Part shown: positions 7,179 to 16,184 of the stretch, one piece after another | How positions within the stretch are numbered: position 1 is the first letter of the stretch | Layout of the letters: each line of letters begins with the position of its first letter | DNA from: Bdellovibrionales bacterium | GTDB taxonomy: Bacteria; Bdellovibrionota; UBA1018; CAIMNF01 | Assembly (NCBI GenBank): GCA_947462765.1 | Contig: CANHQK010000014.1 | Span: forward strand, 1 to 43,951 | Reading direction: 5' to 3' | DNA: 43,951 nucleotides | The notes under the pieces: model-generated | Told to the model about the DNA's origin: nothing | The model's input: the letters and a program-made list of their open reading frames with translations, nothing else | Databases searched by the model: none | Program-made: the position numbers and the translations under genes

Positions 7179-8294
7179 ATGCGTCGTCTGATCCCACTGT
7201 TATTCATGGGGCTCCTGGCCACCTATCTGGTGCGATCGTTACTGGCTCCCTTCCAAGAGGTTTCCAGAGCCGGGTACCTCTTCATGCTGACCCTGGTTCT
7301 GGTATTTTTCGCGGCACAACTCTGGTTGTTCCTGGTGTTTTTCAGGGCCGAGGCTGATGAACCGCTTTTTGCCGAAACCACACTGAAGTCCCTCGCATTC
7401 CACGGAATGGGACTCACGAGCTTTTTGCTCACGTTCACAGCGATCCGGGACTTGGTCCGGTTACCGGCAGCCTTGGCCGGCGAGGGATACGAGCTGAGTG
7501 GATGGGGCTCATCAGGAGCCGTAGTCCTGGCTACCGCCGGTTGCTATGTCTATGGCCTCTGGAATGCGCGCTTCCGCGTGGTGACCCGCACCCTTCCGTT
7601 TTCTTCTCAAGTGAGGGCTCGGATGGTCCAATTGAGTGACATGCACCTCGGGACCGGGCCCGGACTCGAGCAGATCCGTGCCCAAGTGGACCGGGTGATG
7701 GAATTGAAGCCCGATTTGATCGTGCTCACCGGTGACATCATCGATGGGGATGTCAAATTTCTCGAGGCCGAACTCAGAGAACTTTCACGTCTGCGCGCCC
7801 CCTATGGGACCTACTTTGTTCTCGGGAACCACGAGTGCTATTGGGGCCACGGGAAATCAATCGAAGCCATGCTCCGAATCGGCATACGCCCTTTGGTGAA
7901 TGAGGGAACTGAAATCAAGATCGGGGACCGAACGCTCTTTCTGGCCGGAACAGGTGATCCCGCAATGGAGTGGTTCGGAGGGCCGGCGCCGGAAGTGCCC
8001 ACCCCTTCCCCTCACGCTGACTACAAGGTCCTTCTTGCCCATCAGCCGGGAATCGCCGCCCGTGCGGAGGCACTCGGATACAACCTTCAATTGTCGGGAC
8101 ACACCCATGGAGGACAGTTCTTCCCTTGGAACCTCATGGTTCGTTGGGTTCACCGGCACCATGGTGGACTCTCGCGCCAAGGTCCGCTCGAGGTCTATGT
8201 TAATCAGGGAACAGGATACTGGGGCCCTCCGATCCGTCTCGGTACATCGAGTGAAGTGAGTGAGATCCTGCTCGGGGGAGAAGCTTCGTCATGA
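7179..8294 (+). CDS. membrane-anchored calcineurin-like metallophosphoesterase
   Basis: A 371-residue protein with three to four N-terminal membrane segments (about 4-22, 32-52, 70-88, 108-125), then a YkuE-type phosphoesterase domain. Metal-site motifs are LSDMHLG, TGDIID, GNHECYWG, LLAHQPG and GHTHGGQ, a complete set for a dinuclear metal centre. YkuE-like enzymes act on phospho- or lipid-linked substrates at the membrane; the substrate here is not known. The last 4 nt overlap the start of the ABC-F gene (ATGA), so the two are translationally coupled. The start has no Shine-Dalgarno but a near -10-like box. Confidence 0.88.
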   Translation: MRRLIPLLFMGLLATYLVRSLLAPFQEVSRAGYLFMLTLVLVFFAAQLWLFLVFFRAEADEPLFAETTLKSLAFHGMGLTSFLLTFTAIRDLVRLPAALAGEGYELSGWGSSGAVVLATAGCYVYGLWNARFRVVTRTLPFSSQVRARMVQLSDMHLGTGPGLEQIRAQVDRVMELKPDLIVLTGDIIDGDVKFLEAELRELSRLRAPYGTYFVLGNHECYWGHGKSIEAMLRIGIRPLVNEGTEIKIGDRTLFLAGTGDPAMEWFGGPAPEVPTPSPHADYKVLLAHQPGIAARAEALGYNLQLSGHTHGGQFFPWNLMVRWVHRHHGGLSRQGPLEVYVNQGTGYWGPPIRLGTSSEVSEILLGGEASS

Positions 8295-10198
8295 GCATGC
8301 TCGAGATCCGTCGCCTCGGAAAACACTACGGCCCTAAAACCCTGTTTGAAAACGTTGACCTGAATCTGAACGACCGTCAGCGGGTTGCCCTGCTCGGTTC
8401 GAACGGGGCAGGCAAGAGCACGCTGATCCGGATGATACTCGGGCAAGAGCAACCGGACCATGGAGAAATCCGCCTCCGGAAACACCTGCGAATCGGTCAT
8501 CTGGCCCAGGAGCTTCACCCGTCGAGCAGTCGATCGCTCCGGGACGAAGTGATGCGACTCGACGGACGGCGGGATGAGATTCTTCTGGCTAAGAAGGATT
8601 GTGAAGAACAGATGACTCTCCGGCAGGACGAGTCACTCTTGAGGGAGTACGCCCGAATCCTCGAAGAATACGACCGCCTGGATGAATACCGTCTGCCTGC
8701 CCGGGCTGAACGCATTCTCGAGGGGATGGGGTTCAAAAATACGGACTTCGACCGTCCACTCTCGGAGTTCAGCGGAGGTTGGCTCATGCGAGCCGCCCTC
8801 GCCCGGATCCTGTTGCTCGGGCCCGACCTTCTGATTCTCGACGAACCCACTAACCACCTGGATTTGGAGTCACTCCTCTGGCTTGAGGAGTTTCTGCAAG
8901 AATATCCCGGATGCGTCTTGCTCGTGAGCCACGATCGGGCGTTCTTGAACCGTTTGGTCGAATCGGTCTGGGAAATCGACCACCAGGAGATCCGGGTCTA
9001 CGCCGGGAACCTCGACGATTTCGTAGTCCAAAAAGAAGAGCGCCTGAGAATGCTCGAGGCGCAAAGAGCAGGACAGGATGCGAGGATCGCCGAGCTTCGC
9101 TCATTTGTCGAACGTTTCGGGGCCAAGGCCACCAAGGCTCGCCAGGCCCAGAGCCGGATGAAGCAGATCGAAAAACTTGAGGCCAATCGAATCGAGATCG
9201 CCGGCCCCGAGCGAGAAGTGGGATTCGGCTTTCCCCCCTGCTCCCAAAGTGGACGTGAGGTGCTTTTTTTGAAAGATGCCGGAATGGAGTTCCCAGGACG
9301 GAAGCTGTTCTCGGGCCTCGACTGGATCATTCAAAGGGGATCGAGAACAGCCATTGTCGGCGCTAATGGCGCCGGAAAGACCACGCTACTCCGGGCACTG
9401 GCTGGTAAACTCCCGATCACCTCGGGGGGGCTCCGCCTCGGACATGGGGTTCAGATCGGCTTTTATTCGCAGCTCCAGGCTGAAACCCTCGACTTCAGGA
9501 AGACGATTCTCGAGGAGCTTGAAGACGCAGCTCCTCAATTGGAGCTATCTCGAATCCGCGGAATTGCGGGAGCATTTCTCTTCACCGGAGAAGACATCCA
9601 CAAGCCCATCCGTGTCCTTTCGGGAGGCGAAAAAGCCCGGGTCGCCCTGGCCCGCCTGCTGTTGACGCCGCACAACTTTTTGATCCTGGACGAGCCGACC
9701 AACCACCTCGATGCCACCAGCCGCGCGGTCTTGCTCGAGGCCTTGATGGAATACGAGGGAACGCTCTGCGTGGTGTCGCACGATCGCGAATTCGTGGGCC
9801 CTTTGGCAGATCGCCTGCTCGAGATGACCGGTTCGGAAGCGGTCCCTCTGGTGATGAATTACGAGGAGTACGTCAAAAAGAAGACCGGAGAAGCTCGGGA
9901 ACGGGTCAGACCTCCCTCGACCGCACCCAAGACGGAGCCGAAGAAAGAGTCCAAATCAACACGGCCATCCAACAATCAGATCATCGCATGGAGAAAAGAA
10001 ATCGAGGAACGTGAGCGTCGCATCGAGGCTCTCGAGGCACGCTTGAATGAAATCAACGACCTTTTGGCCAATGGGGAACTCCATTCGGACCCCTCGGGGT
10101 TAAGAGGCCTGATCGAGGAACAGACCCGGGCTCAAACAGAACTGGATGAGTGCATGCTCCGTTGGGAAGAGCTCGGAACTTTCCTTTCCGGACTGTGA
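8291..10198 (+). CDS. ABC-F family ATPase (Uup/YheS-like)
   Basis: Soluble ABC protein of 635 residues with two nucleotide-binding domains and no membrane domain. NBD1: Walker A GSNGAGKST (about 36-44), signature LSEFSGGW, Walker B LLILDEPTNHLD. The ABC-F linker follows, then NBD2: GANGAGKTT, VLSGGEKAR, FLILDEPTNHLD. A C-terminal charged coiled-coil (about 565-630) resembles the tail of Uup and YheS, which have almost the same length. ABC-F proteins bind ribosomes and rescue or tune translation; some protect against antibiotics. The linker and tail favour a housekeeping translation factor over a resistance protein, but this is not certain. It is coupled to the upstream phosphoesterase by a 4-nt overlap. 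Confidence 0.9.
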   Translation: MSMLEIRRLGKHYGPKTLFENVDLNLNDRQRVALLGSNGAGKSTLIRMILGQEQPDHGEIRLRKHLRIGHLAQELHPSSSRSLRDEVMRLDGRRDEILLAKKDCEEQMTLRQDESLLREYARILEEYDRLDEYRLPARAERILEGMGFKNTDFDRPLSEFSGGWLMRAALARILLLGPDLLILDEPTNHLDLESLLWLEEFLQEYPGCVLLVSHDRAFLNRLVESVWEIDHQEIRVYAGNLDDFVVQKEERLRMLEAQRAGQDARIAELRSFVERFGAKATKARQAQSRMKQIEKLEANRIEIAGPEREVGFGFPPCSQSGREVLFLKDAGMEFPGRKLFSGLDWIIQRGSRTAIVGANGAGKTTLLRALAGKLPITSGGLRLGHGVQIGFYSQLQAETLDFRKTILEELEDAAPQLELSRIRGIAGAFLFTGEDIHKPIRVLSGGEKARVALARLLLTPHNFLILDEPTNHLDATSRAVLLEALMEYEGTLCVVSHDREFVGPLADRLLEMTGSEAVPLVMNYEEYVKKKTGEARERVRPPSTAPKTEPKKESKSTRPSNNQIIAWRKEIEERERRIEALEARLNEINDLLANGELHSDPSGLRGLIEEQTRAQTELDECMLRWEELGTFLSGL

Positions 10199-10216
10199 TC
10201 GGGACTTTGATCCGGA

Positions 10217-10945
10217 TCAATTCCGCGCAAGTTTTCGGGTCAGATTGAGCGTATTCTTCCAGGCAATGGCGCTCTGAAGCTTGGAATCACCCTTCATCTT
10301 GAATCCTGAATAAAGAGCGATGTAGCGCTTCATCACCGCTTGCACGTATTCCTTCGGCTTCTTGTTTTCTTTCAGCATTTGACGGAGCTTCTTCGGACCC
10401 AAGTTGTAAGCCGAGAGGTACAGACGGCTCGAGGAGTCGAACTGGTTGCGAAGCTTATCCAAAAGAGCGGCACCAATCCAGATATTGGTTTCGGGGTCAT
10501 AGAGAGACGCTTCACCCTCATAGTCAATTCCATAAAGTCCGGCAATCCAAGCAGCGGTACTGGGACGGATCTGCATCAGACCGATCTCTCCCACTCCACC
10601 CTTCCGACGAGGATTGAAACTGCTCTCGTTCTGGATCACCGCCATCAAAAAGACCGGGTCGAGCTCGAACTCACCGGAAGCCTCTAGAATCGCGGATGCA
10701 ATCACCTGGGCATCCTTCTGATGGGCCTTCGGAAGGAACTTGCGGGTGGTGGCGGTCACAAACCCGGAGAGCTCGGAAGCGCTCTCGTTCGCCTTCAGCA
10801 CTCTCTTTTTATAGGCGCCGCCGAGGAGCTCTTTGGCATGATTCAGCCGAATGGCTACCGAAGCTGGCACCCTCGGTGCAGCCTCAGCCATTAAACTGAA
10901 ACCAGTCATCAATACCACCAGTTGTACGAGCATCATGTTCCGCAT
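10217..10945 (-). CDS. exported lytic transglycosylase (SLT family)
   Basis: A 242-residue periplasmic enzyme that cleaves the MurNAc-GlcNAc bond of peptidoglycan to give 1,6-anhydro products. Signal peptide about 1-22 (MRNMMLVQLVVLMTGFSLMA, cleaved after AEA). The SLT domain shows MAVIQNESSFNP with catalytic Glu107, GEIGLMQIRPSTA, the conserved AAYNLG-type stretch (SAYNLGP) and a C-terminal YV-x-x-VMKRY. The start at 10945 gives a normal signal peptide; the frame runs to 11056 but adds a non-signal leader. It has no strong Shine-Dalgarno. It converges on the ABC-F gene. Confidence 0.88.
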   Translation of the reverse strand: MRNMMLVQLVVLMTGFSLMAEAAPRVPASVAIRLNHAKELLGGAYKKRVLKANESASELSGFVTATTRKFLPKAHQKDAQVIASAILEASGEFELDPVFLMAVIQNESSFNPRRKGGVGEIGLMQIRPSTAAWIAGLYGIDYEGEASLYDPETNIWIGAALLDKLRNQFDSSSRLYLSAYNLGPKKLRQMLKENKKPKEYVQAVMKRYIALYSGFKMKGDSKLQSAIAWKNTLNLTRKLARN

Positions 10946-11118
10946 GACTGGATGTATTTCAAGGTTCGGGCCAATTCCGCCCCCTGGAAAATCGCCAACT
11001 TGGAGGACTGCCACTCGGAGTGGACGACCACCCCCTCGACACTGACCATCCGCCATACAGCCTCCACCACCCCCCTTGACCCGCCCGAGCCCCGACTCAA
11101 TCCGAATGATTGACTCCC

Positions 11119-11514
11119 TCAGGCCCGACGTTGGATTTCAATCCGGCTTTTCCTACGGGGTTCGACCACCTCACTGCGTTTCAAGGCCAGCAACAGCGCT
11201 GCCAACAATCCGATCACCAATGCGGGGATCCCGTTTCCTCCAATGATAAAGAGATGGGTCAGGATGGCTCCGGCCATAGTCATCAGAATGAGTGCTGCCC
11301 CCATTGCGCTGTAAACATTCGAGAACATGAGGACCCCGGCCAATACCTCAATCGCTCCTACCACTACTCTGAGCCACTGACCGATTCCGATCTCCTGGAA
11401 CATCCTCACCATGGAGTCCACCGAGGTGAGCTTGGCCAAACCCACCGAAATCATCACCACAGCCAATAGAACCTGCACAATCCACTGCGTCCCGACTTTT
11501 AACTTACTTTTCAT
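11119..11514 (-). CDS. DoxX-family membrane protein
   Basis: A 131-residue protein with four hydrophobic segments (about 10-28, 44-64, 67-87, 90-110), the size and pattern of DoxX/DoxD-like inner membrane proteins. The motif VGLAKLTS...F-EIGIGQWLRVVVGAIEVLAG is typical. DoxX proteins are linked to thiol or sulfur redox reactions, but no catalytic role can be given here. The start at 11514 follows GGAGGG with 7 nt spacing; the longer frame to 11634 would run into the divergent selD start region. The C-terminal tail is basic and cytoplasmic. Confidence 0.82.
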   Translation of the reverse strand: MKSKLKVGTQWIVQVLLAVVMISVGLAKLTSVDSMVRMFQEIGIGQWLRVVVGAIEVLAGVLMFSNVYSAMGAALILMTMAGAILTHLFIIGGNGIPALVIGLLAALLLALKRSEVVEPRRKSRIEIQRRA

Positions 11515-11589
11515 ACACGACCCTCCATTCCGGAAGTGAGCAATCCACGTGCCTGATTCTCCTTGCACCCTGTAAATCTCAAATGGAAA

Positions 11590-11598
11590 TGCTATACT
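11590..11598 (+). promoter_or_regulatory. extended -10 box 6 nt before selD (leaderless candidate)
   Basis: TGC-TATACT (11590-11598), an extended -10 match with TATACT. The ATG at 11605 follows after 6 nt, so +1 would fall on or beside the A of the ATG. No Shine-Dalgarno is present. Confidence 0.5.
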
Positions 11599-11604
11599 GC
11601 ATTC

Positions 11605-12660
11605 ATGAAGATCCGACTCACGCAAACAGTACAAAAGGGCGGATGTGCCGCGAAAATCTCGGCGGAAGTGCTCCGTGAGACTTTGGGAAGTCTTGATTTC
11701 TCCTCAGCCGACCCGGCGGTGATGATCGATGGACGTGATTTCGACGATGCTGGAATCTATCGCGTCTCCGAACATTTGGCTCTCGTGCAGACTTTGGATT
11801 TTTTTACCCCGATTGTCGACACTCCGGAACTCTTCGGGGCCATTGCCTCCGCCAACGCTCTCTCCGATGTTTACGCCATGGGAGGTATCCCCAAAACCTG
11901 CATGGCGATCCTGGCATTCCCGCTCGCGACTCTCGATCCGGCCCTGATGAGAGAAGTCCTCGAGGGGGCACGCAAAAAAATCGCCGAGTCGGGTTCGACT
12001 CTGATTGGAGGACATTCCATCGATGATGACACGCTCAAATTCGGTCTTTCTGTAACAGGCTTCGTGCATCCGGGACGCATCTGGAGCAATTCCGGTTCAC
12101 GGCCGGGGGATCGACTCATACTGACCAAACCCCTTGGCACAGGAACCCTGACAGCAGGGCTCAAAAACCAGGATTATGATGAAGAGGGAATCAGGGAAGC
12201 CCTGGATTCGATGAGCCAACTCAACTCTGTTCCTACCCTGCTGACCGACGAGGAACTTTGCTTAATTCATTCGGCCACCGACATCACGGGGTTCGGACTT
12301 GCCGGGCACCTTCAGCAGATGAGCCGTGCCTCCGGGGTCGGGTTTCACCTTCGATTCCGTGAGATCCCGGTATTCAACAAAGCCTTTGCCTCCCTTCAAG
12401 CTGAAAACCTCACCAAAGCTCACCGATCGAACGAGAGCTACACACAAGGCTCCATCCACTACGAGAGCGGGCTCGATCCGATCGAGAAGAAAATCCTGTT
12501 CGATCCGCAGACCAGTGGTGGCCTCCTGCTTTCCGTTCCGGGCGCAAAAGCGGTCGACCTCCTCCATAAAATCCAAGCACGTTTTCCTAGGGCCTCGATC
12601 GTCGGAGAAGTGCATGAAGCATCCGCTCCGGGAACCCCTGAGATCCGCCTCCATGATTGA
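11605..12660 (+). CDS. selD: selenide, water dikinase (selenophosphate synthase)
   Basis: Makes selenophosphate from selenide and ATP, the selenium donor for selenocysteine and for 2-selenouridine in tRNA. The 351-residue protein starts IRLTQ-x-x-x-GGCAAKIS. The essential Cys (Cys17 in E. coli) is present as Cys14 and the essential Lys as Lys17; the second, non-essential Cys of E. coli is Ala here. There is no in-frame TGA, so SelD itself is not a selenoprotein. LIGGHSIDD, DITGFGLAGHL and FDPQTSGGLLLS are family signatures. It overlaps mnmH by 8 nt, so its product most likely serves tRNA selenation. No selA, selB or selC is visible in the window. Confidence 0.95.
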   Translation: MKIRLTQTVQKGGCAAKISAEVLRETLGSLDFSSADPAVMIDGRDFDDAGIYRVSEHLALVQTLDFFTPIVDTPELFGAIASANALSDVYAMGGIPKTCMAILAFPLATLDPALMREVLEGARKKIAESGSTLIGGHSIDDDTLKFGLSVTGFVHPGRIWSNSGSRPGDRLILTKPLGTGTLTAGLKNQDYDEEGIREALDSMSQLNSVPTLLTDEELCLIHSATDITGFGLAGHLQQMSRASGVGFHLRFREIPVFNKAFASLQAENLTKAHRSNESYTQGSIHYESGLDPIEKKILFDPQTSGGLLLSVPGAKAVDLLHKIQARFPRASIVGEVHEASAPGTPEIRLHD

Positions 12661-13705
12661 TTTTCGCGAACTCTTCCGTAGGGATACTCCGCTGATCGAT
12701 GTCCGGGCTCCAATCGAATTTCACGAGGGGCACTTCCCCTCATCGGTGAACCTCCCGCTCATGAACGATGAAGAACGGGCGGCAGTCGGAACCCGCTACA
12801 AAGAGGCGGGACAAGCCGAAGCCTTGAAGCTCGGGCATGATCTGGTTTCGGGTGACCGCCGTGAATCCCGAATCGATGCCTGGGTAGGCTTTCTGAAACA
12901 GCATTCTGATGCTTGGCTGTATTGCTTCCGTGGAGGACTCCGCTCCCAGATCAGTGTTTCCTGGATCGAAGAGCGTGGCCTGAGGGTGCCCTTCGTCCCC
13001 GGAGGCTATAAAGCCCTGAGGCGCTTTTTATTGGAAACACTGGAAAAGGAGAGCATTAGACGGAAGTTGCTCGTAGTCGGGGGCAGAACCGGGTCGGGAA
13101 AAACACTGATCCTGAATGCGACCACGCTTCCCTCCATCGACCTCGAGGGCGCAGCAAACCACAAGGGCTCGAGCTTTGGCAAGATGGGGCCCCAACCGGC
13201 CCAAATCACCTTCGAGAATCGGGTGGCCATTCAGCTTCTGAAGCACGATCCGGCACCGGTCACCCTGGTCGAAGACGAATCCGTCATGATCGGATCCTGT
13301 GTCGTACCCAGAGCCCTGAAGGATTCGATGAATCAGGCTGCCATACTGCTTCTGGAGATTCCCATGGAAGAGCGCATCCGGAATATCTTCGAGGGTTATG
13401 TCCTTGAGCGATTTCATTCCCATGCGGGAGATCACCACGCCGTAGCTAAATTCATGCAAGACTCGCTCGATCGTATCTCAAAAAAACTGGGCGGACTCGA
13501 AACCGCGCGGATCCGTGGACTGATCGATGCTGCATTTCAGATCGATGGTGAGCCGGTACTGGACCTGCATCGCCCTTGGATCGAGGCTCTCCTGCTCCGC
13601 TACTACGACCCGGTATACGACAGATCGATCGCAAAAAATCTTGATCGGATCGCCTTCCGTGGCGACGCCCGTTCCTGCATCAATTACCTGAAAGGACTGA
13701 AATGA
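12653..13705 (+). CDS. mnmH: tRNA 2-selenouridine synthase
   Basis: Converts 2-thiouridine at the wobble position of tRNA-Lys/Glu/Gln to 2-selenouridine, via a geranylated intermediate, using selenophosphate. The 350-residue protein (E. coli 364) has an N-terminal rhodanese domain (about 1-125) with the catalytic Cys91 in YCFRGGLRSQ, then a P-loop domain with GGRTGSGKT (143-151) that binds the geranyl donor/nucleotide. The start at ATG 12653 overlaps the selD stop region by 8 nt; an earlier in-frame ATG at 12614 would extend it inside selD. It overlaps the next gene by 4 nt (ATGA). Confidence 0.94.
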   Translation: MIDFRELFRRDTPLIDVRAPIEFHEGHFPSSVNLPLMNDEERAAVGTRYKEAGQAEALKLGHDLVSGDRRESRIDAWVGFLKQHSDAWLYCFRGGLRSQISVSWIEERGLRVPFVPGGYKALRRFLLETLEKESIRRKLLVVGGRTGSGKTLILNATTLPSIDLEGAANHKGSSFGKMGPQPAQITFENRVAIQLLKHDPAPVTLVEDESVMIGSCVVPRALKDSMNQAAILLLEIPMEERIRNIFEGYVLERFHSHAGDHHAVAKFMQDSLDRISKKLGGLETARIRGLIDAAFQIDGEPVLDLHRPWIEALLLRYYDPVYDRSIAKNLDRIAFRGDARSCINYLKGLK

Positions 13706-14199
13706 AATTCTGGAAATACATTCTCCCGATCCTATCTCTCAACGCTTGCACGACCCCCCCGTATGCGGATGACCCGGCCGTTCCTTCACGGGTTCGGGCT
13801 CACACTCTCCGCCTGAAACCGGGCCAGGAACTTACAGAAGAACTCGAGGCTTGGGCAAAAAGCCACCGGATCCGGGCTGCAACGATTGTGAGTGCTGTCG
13901 GGAGCCTGACCCGGGTAAGCCTGAGATATGCCAACCAGAAGAACGCAACATCGGGGGTAGGTCACTTTGAGATGGTCTCACTCGTGGGTACTTTGAATGA
14001 AGAATCGATGCACCTCCACCTGAGTGTTTCAGACGGAAGAGGAAACACCCTGGGTGGACATCTGATGCCGGGTAGCGTGGTGTACACGACGGCAGAGGTG
14101 GTGATCGCCGAGCTCGAGGATGCGGACTACCTGAGGGAACAAGACCTACAAAGCGGATACCGTGAATTAAAGGTTAAGCCACGATCCCTACACCGTTGA
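13702..14199 (+). CDS. PPC/DUF296-domain predicted lipoprotein
   Basis: A 165-residue protein. Residues 31-160 form a PPC (DUF296) domain with the conserved RLKPGQEL, GSLTRVSLRYA, FEMVSLVGTL and HLHLSVSDGRGNTLGGHLMPG stretches. His104, His106 and His120 match the metal-binding His of the bacterial PPC family. Seen and unusual: the N-terminus MKFWKYILPILSLNAC is a lipoprotein signal with lipobox LNAC (Cys16), so the protein is predicted to be exported and lipidated, whereas PPC domains are usually cytoplasmic. It starts inside the mnmH stop (4-nt overlap) and is therefore the third gene of the selD operon. Function unknown; a link with selenium is suggested only by position. Confidence 0.8.
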   Translation: MKFWKYILPILSLNACTTPPYADDPAVPSRVRAHTLRLKPGQELTEELEAWAKSHRIRAATIVSAVGSLTRVSLRYANQKNATSGVGHFEMVSLVGTLNEESMHLHLSVSDGRGNTLGGHLMPGSVVYTTAEVVIAELEDADYLREQDLQSGYRELKVKPRSLHR

Positions 14200-14206
14200 T
14201 CATTCC

Positions 14207-16099
14207 CTACTTCCCGAATACCACTGTCTCAAGAATGATCAGCAAAATTCCGATGATCGAGCCTCCGGCAATCACACCGGCGCACAAGGTCTCGGAGTTC
14301 TCGACGAAAACCTTGTGACCGGTGCTTTCCGGATTCTTGAACCGCTTCGAACAATACCAGAAGAAAAATGCCCCGAGCGCCATCGCCAGTGAGTCCGTGA
14401 AGCGGAGGACAAACGCCAGCCCGAGCCCGATCGCAGAAACCGGGAACTTCCCCTTGGTTCTTTGATTCAAAAACTCGAGAACAATCCCGAGAACAGCTCC
14501 GACCAAGGCTGCGATCTGAGCGGTCGGATGAAGGGCCGACAACCCTTGGGTCAGTGCTTCAGCCACCGCTTTCCAAATCGTGGCCCCCGGCATCGGAAGC
14601 TGGTCGCTGGTCAGCAAGGAGATGTCACCCTTGAAGATGAGATAATAAACCGGTACCGAAACCGCCGCTCCCGCAAAAATCCCGAGCACATGTCCCACCG
14701 CTTGCTGACGGGGCTTGGCCCCGAGCATGTAGCCCGGCTTGATGTCCATGAGCAGGTTCGAAGCGTTCAATGCCACTTCGGAATTGATTCCTGCCGCCAT
14801 GATGTTTGTCGGCACATTTCCTGGCGAGATTTGCGAATAAGTCAGCTGGGTCAGCTTACCGAGAGCCCCACCCGGAGTGATTGAAGTGAGCCCGGTCGAA
14901 GTCACCGCAATCAGCGTGAATACGAACACAAGCGGAATGGCTATGATGCCTTCCAGAATCCCGAACTCGAACCACGCGTGCCCGAGCCAGACCATCACAG
15001 CGCCCACTAAGGGAATCCCGATCAGGGAAACCTTGCCCGGAAGCTCAATGGCCTCGAGGGGGTCGGTGGTTTTAGGACCTTTGCGTACCATCTTTTTGAA
15101 GGCCGCCACAAAAACCTGGGGCTTCGAGAAAAAAGAATAGAGCGAGGACGTGGTCATGAGCGCAGCCCCGAACCAGAGTGACCACATGGTGATCGCCTTG
15201 AAGGTGGCGGAGGGAATCACCCCTTCACGGATCAGAAACGGCGCTAAAATCCCGTAATTCACAATCGCACCGATGATGAGCGAGGCCCCGGTCTTGGTGC
15301 CCATGAGACCCCCGGTTCCGAGCATCACGATCGAGGTGTCGATCCGGATGGTCAGATCCTTCAGAGGGGTTCCCAACAAGGTAGGAGTGAAGAACCTGTA
15401 CACGAGGTCATCGAGATGCTCGGGGATGGCCAAAAATCCAACCTTGAGCGACTGCATGACTTTCTCGTTCCGAAGGGTTTCGAGCAGGGCTGAAACCCCA
15501 GCTCCGTAGCCGAGGATCTTGGCCTTGAAGAGCCCGTCACTCTTACCGTTGGGATTCCCCTCGTCCGCATGGAGGTTCTGCAGGACCACTCCGGCCGCAT
15601 AGCCTTCAGGAAAAGGCAACTGTTCGTCGTTGATGAAACGCTTTTTCAGTGGGAACGCGTACAGCACACCCAGAATTGACAGCAGGATGATCCACACCAT
15701 CGTGTGCTCCATCGGGACTACCTTGCCGGTCACGAGCATGTATGCGGGAATGGCACTGATGAGCGGGGCCGTCATGTAGCCCGCACTGGTCGCTACCGAC
15801 TGCATGGCATTGTTCTCGAGAATGGTCATCTCTCGTCCGAGCTTCAGCTTTGAGATGAGCTTGAACATCGCAAACGAAAGAATCACGGAAGAGATTCCCA
15901 CCCCGAGTGTCCAGCCGGTCTTGATCCCGACATACAGATTGGTGAGAGAGAGCACTCCGCCGAGCAGCATCCCGGTCAGGGCTGAACGGAGATTCAACTG
16001 GGGCATGTCGCCTCGATAAACCTCATTCAACCACCAACGGTCTTTCTGCTCGAGGGTCCAATCACGCACCTGTTCGGGAGACAGTTCCTTAAGTTCCAT
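14207..16099 (-). CDS. OPT-family oligopeptide transporter (first copy)
   Basis: A polytopic inner membrane protein of 630 residues with about 14-16 hydrophobic segments. N-terminal LTGMLLGGVLSLTNLYVGIKTGWTLG, LPFPEGYAAGVV and MAAGINSEVALNASNLLMDIKPGYMLG are typical of the prokaryotic branch of the OPT superfamily, which moves peptides or metal chelates by proton coupling. The soluble N-terminus ELKELSPEQVRDWTLEQKDRWW precedes the first membrane segment. Substrate not assignable. It converges with the PPC lipoprotein gene (7-nt gap) and is divergent from the TauE-like gene. A second OPT gene lies at 33.5 kb. Confidence 0.85.
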   Translation of the reverse strand: MELKELSPEQVRDWTLEQKDRWWLNEVYRGDMPQLNLRSALTGMLLGGVLSLTNLYVGIKTGWTLGVGISSVILSFAMFKLISKLKLGREMTILENNAMQSVATSAGYMTAPLISAIPAYMLVTGKVVPMEHTMVWIILLSILGVLYAFPLKKRFINDEQLPFPEGYAAGVVLQNLHADEGNPNGKSDGLFKAKILGYGAGVSALLETLRNEKVMQSLKVGFLAIPEHLDDLVYRFFTPTLLGTPLKDLTIRIDTSIVMLGTGGLMGTKTGASLIIGAIVNYGILAPFLIREGVIPSATFKAITMWSLWFGAALMTTSSLYSFFSKPQVFVAAFKKMVRKGPKTTDPLEAIELPGKVSLIGIPLVGAVMVWLGHAWFEFGILEGIIAIPLVFVFTLIAVTSTGLTSITPGGALGKLTQLTYSQISPGNVPTNIMAAGINSEVALNASNLLMDIKPGYMLGAKPRQQAVGHVLGIFAGAAVSVPVYYLIFKGDISLLTSDQLPMPGATIWKAVAEALTQGLSALHPTAQIAALVGAVLGIVLEFLNQRTKGKFPVSAIGLGLAFVLRFTDSLAMALGAFFFWYCSKRFKNPESTGHKVFVENSETLCAGVIAGGSIIGILLIILETVVFGK

Positions 16100-16149
16100 A
16101 TTCGAATCAGTGTAACGAGTGCCCGAGGGGGTGACAAGTCCTCAAACCC

Positions 16150-16178
16150 TTGACTGAAACTCCCGGGAGAGAGATACC
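16150..16178 (+). promoter_or_regulatory. sigma70-like promoter ending 6 nt before the TauE-like start
   Basis: TTGACT (16150-16155), 17-nt spacer, GATACC (16173-16178), then 6 nt to ATG 16185. An overlapping TACCTT lies at 16175-16180. Transcription would start at or near the ATG (leaderless candidate). Confidence 0.5.
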
Positions 16179-16184
16179 TTTCAC

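Noticed and set aside
11605-12660. Selenocysteine in SelD or SelO
   Set aside because: No in-frame TGA; both use Cys at the relevant site.
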